Assembly: GCA_013398955.1 (NCBI GenBank)
Contig: VWPU01018904.1
Location: 62,001-126,000 of the forward strand
DNA length: 64,000 nt
Direction: 5' to 3'
Source: Callaeas wilsoni
Taxonomy: Eukaryota; Chordata; Aves; Passeriformes; Callaeidae
The notes beneath the pieces were generated by a model that saw only the letters and a list, made by a program, of their open reading frames with translations, did not search any database and was not told where the DNA came from. Shown piece by piece: positions 23,506 through 35,051 of this stretch. Every line of letters starts with the position of its first letter. Position 1 is the first letter of the stretch. Position numbers and translations under genes: made by a program.

Positions 23506-24512
23506 GAAGTTCTAGAGAAAAGCAAAGATTGACTGGGCTACCTCGGCTGATACTTTGGCTACGCTGTAAAGTAGCAAGAGAAGAAACTTCTGCTCAGCAG
23601 AATCCACAGTTCCTCAGCTGTTAGAACTCCTGCAGCTCCTCAGTATCTGTGAACCAGCCTTCCTGTATAAGGGTGTGAAACTACCACACATAGCAGTGAA
23701 ACTGTGCCCACTGATGTTTACAAGATTGAAAGAGTTTCTTCCAGCAAATAATTTAGAGAACGTTTGGACAGTGGAAACATAATCAATGAAATAGTCTCTC
23801 TGAAGAGCTACATATCGTTTTAGTTTGCTTGCACATCAGTAACCTCTGCTGAAAGTGCTGTTGTAATGAAGAAAGTTTCAAGAACTCTTTTTTTCCTGGT
23901 TAGCAGTGGTAACCAGACTACTAAATATAGATCTACAAATAAATGAAAGAGAGAGCTGGAAACCAGATTCAGTATCATGACATAAGAATTCTGTGGTTTA
24001 AAAGCAAAAAGTAAACAGGGTTTAATGAAACTAAATCAGAACTATGAAAAGTACAATTTGTTATAGTGAAGTATGAAATTTATATGTAGATTTTATACCT
24101 CAGTGGGGGAAAATAACCAAGTCAAAAGGCAATTGTTTCTCTTTTTCAATTGTGTGATAGTCCATAAATACTTTTTTTTTTCCCTGGTGAGTCTAAAATT
24201 ATTTTGGGCGCAAACAAAATGAGCATAAGGGTAAACTGAGCTCTTGAATGTCAGATCAACTTTTTTTTTTAATTTTAATTTCTTGGCTGTTGGAATTGTA
24301 TCTTTTTATTACTGTCTGAAAACTGGAGGTTAACATGCTGTCTAACTTCTTTTTTTTTCCAGACCTGCCATTTCAATTTATACTTGGGTCAGTCAGCTTA
24401 TGGACTTTCATGGCCAAACAAAAGATTTAAGTACACTTTGAAATTAAGTTAACTTCAGTATGCTTTAGCGCCCAAAACTTGTACTACTGTACTACGATTT
24501 TGTTTTCATAGC

Positions 24513-24518
24513 AATAAA
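24513..24518 (+). promoter_or_regulatory. GALNT1: Alternative polyadenylation signal AATAAA
   Basis: A canonical hexamer is followed within 30 bases by TTTTGTTCTTTGTTTG, a U/GU-rich stretch typical of a cleavage-stimulating downstream element. It would give a 3' UTR of about 1.03 kb. Confidence 0.5.
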
Positions 24519-24708
24519 TCTTTTGTTCTTTGTTTGATTTCAGTCATCAGAAAGCCAGAAGAAAAGATACATGATTTGGGTAGCAGAAGATTGGCAAAAC
24601 TGAAGGTTTTCTGGAATCCTTTTTCACTTCATATTCAGATGTGCTTCATTGTCAAGTGCATATTTAGATTAGACTCTGAATTGTAATGTTGATCTGCTGC
24701 TTTTTTCT

Positions 24709-24714
24709 AATAAA
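24709..24714 (+). promoter_or_regulatory. GALNT1: Probable main polyadenylation signal AATAAA
   Basis: A canonical hexamer is preceded by a TTTTTTCT upstream U-rich stretch and followed by TGGTGAAATTGGCATGG, a modest GT-rich downstream element. It is the last hexamer in a good context before the intergenic region. Confidence 0.65.
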
Positions 24715-24730
24715 ACCTAAAGAAAAATGG

Positions 24731-26593
24731 TGAAATTGGCATGGTTTTTAAAGTTAACATAGCCAAAAGCAATATGACTGTCATTACATTGGTCTGCATT
24801 TTTTAACTGAATTGCTTTGTTTTGTTAAGAAAAATCTGTGTGGGCTGGTCTTGAAAATGAGTCACTGAACACTCAGAGTATACATTGAATTTTCTTTCAG
24901 AAAGAAAAATGAGATTTGCTTAATGGAGAGGATATTTTTATGATAAATGTCATTGTTTGGCCAACTGTCCTGTAAATCAAATTAAACCTAGACTCATGCA
25001 GAAGTTGTGTGGAATTATATTTGGCTGTTAAGGCCATTTTAGATTTACTATTCCAAGTTGCTGTAGTCAGTGTTATCGCCATTATTTCTGCAGCAGAAGG
25101 CAAGAGTTTTCATACAGAAAGCAGGGGAAAGGTTAAAAAATTGTACTATTACATTACTGCTTTAAAAATACATAGGATGAGACAATGTAGGTTTAATATC
25201 AGATAAAACATCCAAATATCTATCTTTTATTGACTCCTTTGTTTGGATAGCCCTGCAAATCTTATGAGATTGAAGTGGATTTATGACAGAAATTTATCAG
25301 AAATATATTGAAGTGTGTCAAGATGACCTAAAAAAAAAGGAAAAAGTCCATCTTAATGGTTATGTGAGAAATGTGAGAAGACTTATTCCTTTCTAATGGT
25401 CAGTGAAGAGGATGAGGTGGGTGACAGTGTCGTCTTTTTTTTTTAATCTTAACAAACTAGCAATTTTTAGGGCATGTGTGTGTGGTGGTGCCTAAGAAAG
25501 TGGTATCCTTTACTTCAGAAACAATTTCCCAAACACAAAGCACTCTTTTAAAAACATTTCCAGCAAAGAGGCTCTAAATCAGACTTGGGTAAGCTTTCAT
25601 GGAATGAGAAGAGGGAGCATCAGAAATGCAGTGCGAAAGTCCTGTAAGTTTTCAAAATTTCTTAATTTGTTTCAGATTTCATATGCCCACAGCACATCAC
25701 TGAACACACAAAACACTTTTTTACTTTGTATTTTCAACTCTTATGATTCCTGCTTTGATATCCTGTTAACAAAACTGTTAAGCCATGGCTTGGGAGGTAA
25801 CTAAACTCGTAGTCAGGCCTCAGTGTTACTGTGATTTTACCCTTCTTAGTTCAACAAGTCATTTTACATGTTGGTCACATAAAACTGCAGTGCAAATAAC
25901 TGCACAACTTAAAGTTTGTGTATCAAGTTGTCAGCAAGCTGAAGGAGCAGTCAGATTTCCAGCCTATACATTGCCAGTTCTTACCTGCTAAGCATGGGGA
26001 GGGGAAGCAGCAGACCCAAGAGCGGCTGCAGCCCCAAGGTGTTTGGCTCCAAACTCCTCAGTCCCACGGTGGGTAACTGAGGCTGGTTGTGGGCAATGCT
26101 TAGCCTGTCCATGTCTCCATGGCACATGCCCAGCAGCTGTGCTGTGTTGGTGGACAACGCAGGGCTTCTGCAAAGATTCCCTGCACCAATGTGCATTTCA
26201 AGTATTCTGTTGCATTAAGCAGTTTTCAAACACAGCCACAGAACAACTTCCCACACAAAGTTATCTTAGAGCTTCTCTTGCCACAGAAGCTCATGTCACC
26301 AGAGCTCTCTGCTGAAAGTGATCTTCCTTAGAACTCTGCTCAGCTGTAGTCACCCAGAAGTGGTCCTCCACTTACACCCATAGTGCTTCTACATACCAGC
26401 TTTGAGTAGGAATGTTAGTTGGCTCTATCAGTTACAGGCATGCTTAATTCCTTTCCATCTAGTCTGTCTTCTTGTATTGAAGTCTTCAGATAGAATTTTA
26501 AGAACCTCTGTATGTATTTTTATTTAACCTGTTCTGAAAAAAACCAAAGCATTGCCTTTTCCTTATTGTGTAACACACCTGTGTTATGAGATG
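24731..26593. other. Intergenic sequence between GALNT1 and the LTR
   Basis: No gene recognised. Short overlapping frames near 25981-26331 on both strands lie in slightly GC-richer sequence but match nothing known to me. The last four bases (GATG, 26590-26593) are the left copy of the LTR target duplication. Confidence 0.7.
26590..26593. repeat. Target site duplication, left copy (GATG)
   Basis: GATG lies immediately before the TG of the LTR and is matched by GATG at 27041-27044. Confidence 0.8.
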
Positions 26594-27040
26594 TGATGCG
26601 TTGTAGAGGCTGACCTGGAACAGAGGCTAGACAGAGTGAAAGGATAAAGGGTAGGTATTTATTGAAAGGCCTTCACAGGGTACACCTTGGCAGTGCAGGA
26701 GTCTCGCAGAGACTACATCCAAGATGGACACAGTCACACATTTTTTGGACAGATATAAGTTTTGTCCATTTGCATATCAGAGGTTAATTGTCCAATTACA
26801 GCTTCAGGCAGTGCAGTCCCATGCTCCCACTTTGCTCCCCCCCAACTCACTTTTGTTTACGTTTCTCAGGGCCTGAAACAGTGAGGTGTCCTTGATTCTC
26901 AGGCCTAGAGAAGAATTGTTGTGTCTGACCAAAATGGGAAAAACAGTTGCTACACTCTGTATGGAGCTCAGAGTTACAAAGGAAAGAATTGCAGGATTAC
27001 AAATATATGAAACTATAAAAGCTAAAATCCTAAGGCATCA
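26594..27040 (-). mobile_element. Solo endogenous retrovirus LTR (447 bp), 4-bp target duplication
   Basis: The element begins TGATGC and ends GCATCA, a perfect 6-bp terminal inverted repeat with the required TG...CA ends. It is flanked by GATG on both sides (26590-26593 and 27041-27044), a 4-bp target site duplication. Read on the minus strand it has LTR organisation: a long U3-like part, then AATAAA (minus strand, plus-strand 26658-26663), then a short U5-like end. No gag, pol or env sequence adjoins it, so it is a solo LTR left by recombination between the two LTRs of a provirus. The 4-bp duplication fits gammaretrovirus-like avian ERVs, but the family assignment is inference. Confidence 0.85.
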
Positions 27041-27044
27041 GATG
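27041..27044. repeat. Target site duplication, right copy (GATG)
   Basis: GATG lies immediately after the CA of the LTR and is identical to 26590-26593. Confidence 0.8.
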
Positions 27045-30000
27045 TATGAATAGTTTCCAGTAGAAATCCCACTCCAGTTTCTCAGCATTTATTGCTGTTC
27101 AGATCAGATGTAGCAGGGAAAACAGAAAAGACCACTGCTATCTTATTTGACCTTGATAGCAAATAGTTGCAGGGTAGTGAAAAAAAATCAGTAGCTATAC
27201 TCGGAAGAGAATTGGTAAGTTCTCTTGTTGTCCTTTGTCTGTCCTGTGCTCAGTGTGTTTAGCATAAATTTCCTTTGCATGTTCTAAAGGCAGTATTCTG
27301 TTCTCCATCTCTTTCCATTTGCCTGTGTAAAGACATTTATTGAGAAACACCAGTGCCATTTAACTGAGTTGAAGTAAATTACACATTATGGTACAAACTT
27401 TAGATAACTACACTGTGCCAAGTCTGATTAGGTCATCTTCAGTATCTTCAGATACTGAAAGTCACAAAAGTTATCTGTGTGTACATATGACTATGACTGT
27501 TGTCTCAATCTGTCAGTTTGTTTTATCAGTATTAAGTTGTATTTTAGTAGCATTATTTTTATGGTAGTTCCATTCAAAGGGGCTTGACAGTCACTTTTCA
27601 TTTTATCACGGCAATGGTCCTCATCTGAGATATGTACTTTAAGCAAGAGAGAATCTGTGTTACAAGTTAGAAACAAAATTAAGATAATCCTTTTTAATTC
27701 TTGCTTGTATTTGTTCAAGTAATGTAGCACATTCAGAGACATGAGCAAAACCCTGGCAGATTTATTCTGCTATATTTCCCCTTCAAGGTAAGTAAGGAGA
27801 TGCAAATGTGCTTCAGAAGATTAACTAAGAAATAGTAACTCAAAGTTTTCCTTCACTATGTTAGCTGTTCCTTCATGCTTCCAAATGAAGAAATGTTAGA
27901 AAATATAAGTGCTACAGAATAAACTTTGATAGCTTTAGGAGCCTTGTATCTGATTTGAACTAAATTGTAAACAGTAGAGATTTAGGGTAAGAGAGGAATG
28001 TGCAAAGTTTAAAACTTGCAGAGCATCAGAGTGCTGTTTGCTCTCAGGTCTATTGTAGCATTTCTTACAGTCATTTAAAAGCGAATAGTTCTCAGATTTG
28101 TATTGTACTCTAACCACTGATGATTGAGAATCGTTCAGCTAAGCATAGTTGTGATATGTGAAGGTGGTGAGCATGGTGTATGGTACTTTGAGCAATGAAA
28201 CAGTGCTTTTCCATAGTAAGTTTTGAATACAGAAGACAAAACTGGCACATAACTAATGGGTTATCTAAAGATTAGAAATTATGACATTGAGATGAAAACT
28301 AATTCACTACATTGTTCACTTATTTTCTTTATGAATGTTGGAGGATGTTTTTGTATCATTCTTCTTGCATTTCATGCAGTGTCAGCTGATCCTTTCCTTG
28401 CCAGGCCATTCAGCTTGGTGATGCTGGTCCGTATCAGAATTGAATTTTGAGATGAAAGCAAACTGCTACTTCTGACAACAAACCAAGTAATTGTCATAGC
28501 ACTGGTTCAGGGCATAGACAGTTACCTGCCTCTGAAACAATCATGACTGGTTTCCTCGCCCCAGGAGTAAATAGTAATGCACATAGAACTTCCTTCAGTT
28601 TTAAATGCATCTTATTTCTTTCTTTCAGTGGATGGATGTCATTAGGAGCTCTGATACCTCTGATGTTGTTCATCTTTGTATTCTTCAAAAAAGCCTTTTG
28701 GCGTCACCTCTTGTTAGGTCCTTTCTCATTTTCATCACCTTTCTCTGAGTCTTCTTTTTTACTTTATTTTCAAAGGTTGGATTGTGGTTTTTAGGATAGT
28801 CATGAGGGCATTTACATTGCTGTAGAGATGTGCATTAATTCTGTGTTATTATTTAGGCATTCCAATAGTGCATTAAGTAAATGTTTTCAAGAAGCAATCC
28901 TCAGTGGCATTTTAGTCTTCTGAATATTTAGCTTATTATACAGTACTATAGAAGTAATTCTTTGTTCCATTTTGCATTAAGTCCAATTTATAGATTTTTG
29001 CTTTCTTTCCATGTATGCTGTTTTGTCACCTAGGCTTGGTTATTTTGCTTAAAGTCTTAAATAACTTGGGACTTCTTCCTCAGTACTTAATGATACTGGT
29101 TTAGTCACACATTTCAGACATTCCCACTTTTCTCTTGGGTTGAAACAGACTTTTGCAGGTCATCTTTGCAAAAGCAGGGCTGACTTCAAAGTTAGATCAA
29201 ATTGCTCAGGACCTCGCCCGGTCAGCTTCTCCATGTTTTTAAGGATACAACCTTCTGGTCAACCTGTGTCTGACACCTCTCATAGTGGGGAATCCCCTAC
29301 CTCTCTGTCAGTGCCTAATCAGAATTTTCTTTCCTGAAACTTTTCTGTGCCTTTCACTGTGCATTTCAACGTTAGTCATAAATTTTTGCTTTGCAGATAC
29401 TGTCTGCTCTGTCATTTTCCTACTTCTGGGACTATAACCAGTTGGCTGTGTATAGTTCATATACTGAGAGTGAACTGCTGATAGAACAGAGGCTAAAACA
29501 GTGTTTCAAGAGACTTCTCCACTACTTTCTCTAAATTCTAGAAATATGCCTTTCCTACAAACTTAACTTTGGCAAAGAGAGGCACCTATCCTGTGAAGTG
29601 GTCCAAGAAAAACTGTTGGGTCCATGTCCAGTCCACAGGAAATGGGAAAGAAGCCCAGCCTTTATTGCTGTGGCGACTTCAGCACTGGAAATATTCAGAC
29701 CAAAGAACTTGAGAGTAAGTTATGCAGTTGCCTTGGCTGCATGATGAGGAGATCTGGATTGTTTCAGAGCAAAACCTTGTTTCAAGTTCAGTGAAAACAG
29801 GAAGAATTTTCTAGCTGCTGTTTTCTCTCCCGGTTTTGATGTTCATGAATTGATTAATCGCAGTATCTGAGTCTCTAGTGGATCTCTTTGGTCTGAAAAG
29901 GTTTTCAGGTAGCTAACCAGATTAGCAAAATAGCATTTTCAGTCTATGCTAGTTAGATAGACACGGCTCAAATGACCAATTCTGGTGGCAAGTATTCCAG

Positions 30001-33000
30001 GATCTCGGGATATAACAGCTGTCACTACAGATGATCGCTGTAAAACGATAAGTGACGGCTTGTTGAATGGCAATGACCCTTTGCTTGTGCTTTCTCCTGT
30101 ACTCTTTTGAGTCAGGGAAGTGCTGGGAGTGGAAAGTGTCATTTCCATTACTCAGAGTAAAGAACCTCTCCCTGTGTGAAATGATGAAAGAAGTGTATGC
30201 TTGAGGCAATGAGATCAAGTTGCACATATAGTTCCATTTAAATGTGGCTGTACTTAAATGGTGAATGATGTGGAAACAAATTTCAAACCCCAAAATCCTC
30301 TCTCACATTCCCAGATGCTGAAAACCACAGGAAGCAACTGTATTACCCATACTTAAGGCATGCTTGAACGTAGTAGCTCTCAGAATTACCCTTTGTAGTC
30401 AAAGCCAATCATTATTCTGATCTGGCCTGGTTTTTTGTGATCTTGAATGTGAATTACTGAATGAAAACGGAGAATTATTCAATTACAGATTGTGCATATG
30501 TGCATATTTATGTGAAGTAGTTCAGACAAAGCACATTAAACTACTTCAAGTAGAACTGAAGTTGAACCCGGCAGCAGGAGCATGTAGACCCAATCTACAT
30601 CGAGAGGCTGTTGTACAACTTTGTTAAATGTTGTAGGCATGCTTAGCCCTCCCTGTTTTGTTTGGTACTGAAATTGGTCAGTGCCACTCCAACCCTGCTG
30701 TGTTGGGTCCCTGGTGTGACGAAACACTTCATTGTGCTCATTCCTTTCCTTGGCTCTGGGCTGCCACGAGGCATCATGTGCCATTTCCACTTTTCTGCCT
30801 TGTACTTTTGCCTTGAAAAAATGCATTTCAACCCTATGCAACAGTGCTGGAATGTGACTTGGAGGAAATTGTATCTTCTTCTGAGTCATGGCTTTTGTAG
30901 AAACCAGATCCATAAGGTCTGGTTTTCTTCTGGCTATGGACTTGCCAGGACTGGGTCTCCTGGTGGGGTAGAGATCAGTCCCCTAAGATATGCTTTATTC
31001 CTGGAAACTTCAGTCCAATTGGATCAATGATCTTCCAGCCTTATGCAGGCTTCAGAAGCCATTTAAGTATAATCCATTAACTCTGTTCTTGAAGTCAGAT
31101 TTGTGATAAATCCGCAGTGATCTTAAATGATCACTGACATCATTAAAAATAAATTGTTTTCTTCAGGTTCCCAAAAATCCCACCCCCACCCCTCCGCACT
31201 TGGTCATCATAGCAGGGGTATTTTGCCTTTGCCAGGCCAGTAACTGGAGATGACTCTTCAATAATGCTCAGGCGTTGGCATTTTAGAGCTCCCGGTTCAC
31301 TGCAGTTCAGCACACCTGGTCTGCTCTGCAGTTTGTGTTGGAAGCCACCTGCCTGAGAGCACCTCTCTGCCTGTGCCAGCGTGGTACTACCACTGCTCAG
31401 TGTGGGCATCATGGACAGATCAGATTATTCTGGACAGTAAGCAGGTAATGCCTTTGGCATGGTGCAGCTGACAGCACGACATAACCAGCTGGTGTAATAT
31501 CCACAACACAGCAAGCCCCTGTGTTTTGGTGTAGGAGTTGACCACTGCTGTCTTGGTGCTCCGAGCCTCAGATTTGCTTCTGACTCATTTACTGCAGACT
31601 CTGAATATTCTGGTTCAAGTCACTGTATCTTGTGTGGCAAATATCAGAGGAATATGTCTTCCAGATATGGGGTTATTTGAGTTTGCCCATTAATTGTGTG
31701 TTTGACTTGGACAGCAACAGGACACAATAATTGTTCGCATCCTGTCAATGATGTGTGGGAAATTAAGAAAGACATGCATTATATGTGATCCTGGCTGTAG
31801 TACTGGAAAGGCTGATGTACAAGGTTCCTTCATTTTTCAAAGAGATGGCAGAACTGGAGTCATAGTAATGACGGCAATGTGGTAATAACGTGATTTGGTG
31901 GGGACTCTGGTTAGTGGGAATGCCTTTATCACTCTTCCAAAGCTGTTCTGTGCTGTTGTCTTTTTCCCAGACCTCTCTTTGAAGAACTGTGGAGCAGTGT
32001 GCCAGAGAGTTCTCCAGTGCTTTATCCCAGGCATGGATGCGAGAAAACTCTTGGGACCAAACATCTCTTCTGCCCTGCAAGATACTCTCTCAACAGCAGA
32101 AACGATTGTACCACCTATAGATATTTATGATTTTTAGTGGGTTGCTCTTACAGTCCTTAATACTGCTTGTTGGATCAGTAGGAACTGGAGAAGGCTGTGG
32201 TTTGTCCTGTTTTGTGGACATCATTAACATAAGGAGTTTTGGTTTTGTTTTGTGGGTTTTGTATATTGTCACACTTTGCTGTGCTCACATTCCATGATAA
32301 TACATCTCCAAAAGGAAGTTAGATGAGTCCTATGCATCCCCTGTTGGAACTTGTCTGAAGATGTCTGCCAGAAGGACAAATTCTACCAGAAACACAGAGA
32401 AGATAATAGCACTTAGAGATAACAACTTCCCTGCCCTGCATCAACTTTACCCGAGCCTTTTTTTGAGATGTGCAGTGGGGTAGTTCATCATAAATTTCTT
32501 CCTGTAGTCATCTGAGGTCTATCCACTCCAATTGTTACATAAAGGTTCATTAAACCCCGCACCATAAAAGCCGTGCTTCAAAGTATTGCCATAGACAGTT
32601 TTGCTTTAGTTAATGGTGTGAAGTTTTTTGGTTTCATTAGTCCACCTAATGTTGTCTGTAGCATTAGCCGTCAAAGCTAGAGACCAGCCACCTCAGTGTC
32701 CTCCACCTTTGTGGAGTTCTTCACCACAGTTATGTTATCACTGAGGTTTTACTGTGGTCTTCCTGCCCCTCTCAAGCAGGTGATGTGAGGATGTAGGGCT
32801 GACATGACAGTGAGGTGTTTGTGAGAAGTGACCCCTGACAAGCAGCTGTCGATGTGGTGGGCACTTCACAATGGCACCATAGGTAGTTCCATGCACATTT
32901 CTTTTGAAAACAGAGCGATTTAAAACCCACAAATGGAATTAATCCACATCTTTGCTCATTTTCCTCTCTCCTTTCCCATTCAATGAGAATCCTTGCAATT

Positions 33001-34609
33001 TGTTGCTAAGAAGGAACTTAGATGGTGCTAGGCACAACTGTACCCCAAATATGAGGAGAGGAGGTTACTTTTCCCACCATGGATACTAGAAATAAAGAAT
33101 CGCGGTGTGTATACAACCAAGATGCAAACCGCATTACCAGATAGAGATAATCTCACAGTGTGCAAACTTTTGCAAGACTTTTTTTTTAAGCTGATGAAGT
33201 GAGCTTTGACTTCTGACCGTCTCGATTATTCAGAGCATGAAGCTTATTGAAAGCTAAGCTGTTGCAAAAGGCTAATGAAGTGATTGTTCCTGCATCCTGT
33301 GGATGTAGCTTGATGACTCTAAAGTTCAGCTCAATTTTTTTAGGACGTGCCTGGACTAGGAATGTTAACTAGCTAAAATAGATTTAATACAGCTGTATAT
33401 AATCAAGGAGAGAATAAGCAGAAGCTCATATTCTACCTGATAGTGTTCAGATTAAAAGGTAATGGGGTAAATGTGACTTTGAACAGATTTGTCCCTTGCT
33501 GGCACATAAAAATGGGAAAAAAAACCAACACAAAAAAGCGGCAACCCTGCTAGTTGCAATACTATGTTTTAAGTTTTGGCAGTTATGGGGGTAGTAAAAA
33601 AAAACTCAGCGAACAATTGCTTCTCTGATTTCCTCAAAGATTAATGTCTAATGCTTCTCTACTTACTGAAATCAGAAATTTTCTCTTGTGAATTCCAAGT
33701 TGCTGTATCTTCTTAACCAGTTTTTGCTGTCTCTGCAACCACTGAAAGAGAGAAATGTTTTGGGTCAGCACAGGGGCAAGCTGTGCTTTCCCAGGAGTCA
33801 TTCTGTTGGTTTAAGTAGCTTACAATAGATACATATAGCTGAGTCCTAGCATAAAACAAATTATTTTTCTTGTAGTTAGGAGAGCCAAAAAGTGTATCCA
33901 ATAACTAGTAGAAAAAGAGATGACTTCACAAATTCGAGCTAAACTTACACCATTATTCTACAATCCTATCTCTGAAACAAGTGACTGGGCTCAAGCTCAC
34001 GTGCTTCTTACAGACAGGTTGCTAATGCCTGTCACCTCTATGAGGAACTGCCAGCTCAGTGACGTATTCTATAGCAGATGCACAGGGAACTTTTGCTTTA
34101 GGCTGCAGAGCACAGCCCAGAGACCTGGACTCTCCAGTTTTGTGGTAGCCACAGAGACAGGTTGTTAAGAGACAAGATACAAGGTCTATTAAAAAGTGAT
34201 GACAACCGGAAATGAACATGAAACATTGTGAACTGAAGAGGCTCCCTCTGAAGATTTTCTCATCCTGATTCCTTGTCACTCGAATGGCATCACTTGTGTC
34301 TGCTTCACAGGAGGGATTTCTGGATATCCTGAAAGAGGTGGGCATGCTGAGGCTGGGGTAGTGTATTTCTAAGGGTCAAAGCAGCACCAGCTCCAGGACC
34401 GGAATTTTGGTGACAGGGCACAACAGTGTAGTTGCGCCATGTCCTGTTCACTTTTCATTCACAAAAGGGATAGCCCACAAATGCCATCCTTCTTTTCTCA
34501 TTGGGAAGATTGTACTTGTCTTCCTCTCCCTTTTCCTGTGCATATGTAGAATAGGGTTATTCTTAAAGAAAAGGAAGCCTTGCTTAACATTCAAAGGATG
34601 TTGTTAGAT

Positions 34610-34629
34610 TCCCTTTTCATGAAAAGGGA
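34610..34629. repeat. 20-bp perfect palindrome
   Basis: The sequence TCCCTTTTCATGAAAAGGGA equals its own reverse complement, with no spacer. Confidence 0.9.
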
Positions 34630-35027
34630 GGGTGCAGGTATGGGGAAGCAGAGAGTCTTAAGATAATGTGTTTAGACTTAAATGTCTCTGGTGAATTGCG
34701 TGGAAACCCTGCTTGTCAGGATTCTGCAACTGTCAGCATGAGTATCTAGTTCACAAGGAAAAAAAAATACCCAAAGCAACCTTTTAAAGAAAAAAACCCA
34801 ACAAACAAACTAACACTTCTGGTGTTGAGACAGCTGAGTATTTTGAAATCTTTACTCTTAAGGAAGAATACCCAACACACAATTTTGCAGAGAATTGGCA
34901 AAGTATTTTGAAGATGACAGCTAAATGAGCTCACTTTTGCCTTTTTGAGGGTCTATTCTCCTTATGTTAACACTACGCTGTGTATTTTCGCTTCGTTTTT
35001 CCCCTTCCCCCCTGTCCTGAAGGCCAA

Positions 35028-35051
35028 AGATGTAACTCTGTAGTTACATCT
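35028..35051. repeat. Short inverted repeat, 10-bp arms, 4-nt loop
   Basis: Arm AGATGTAACT at 35028-35037 pairs exactly with AGTTACATCT at 35042-35051 around CTGT. It may well be chance. Confidence 0.85.

Larger units (their letters stand above)
23506..24730 (+). other. GALNT1: GALNT1 3' UTR
   Basis: The stretch from the stop codon to the expected cleavage point is AT-rich and has no open frame of note. AATAAA hexamers occur at 23938, 24513 and 24709, so shorter transcripts are possible. The boundary is inferred from the last signal, not from transcript data. Confidence 0.75.
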
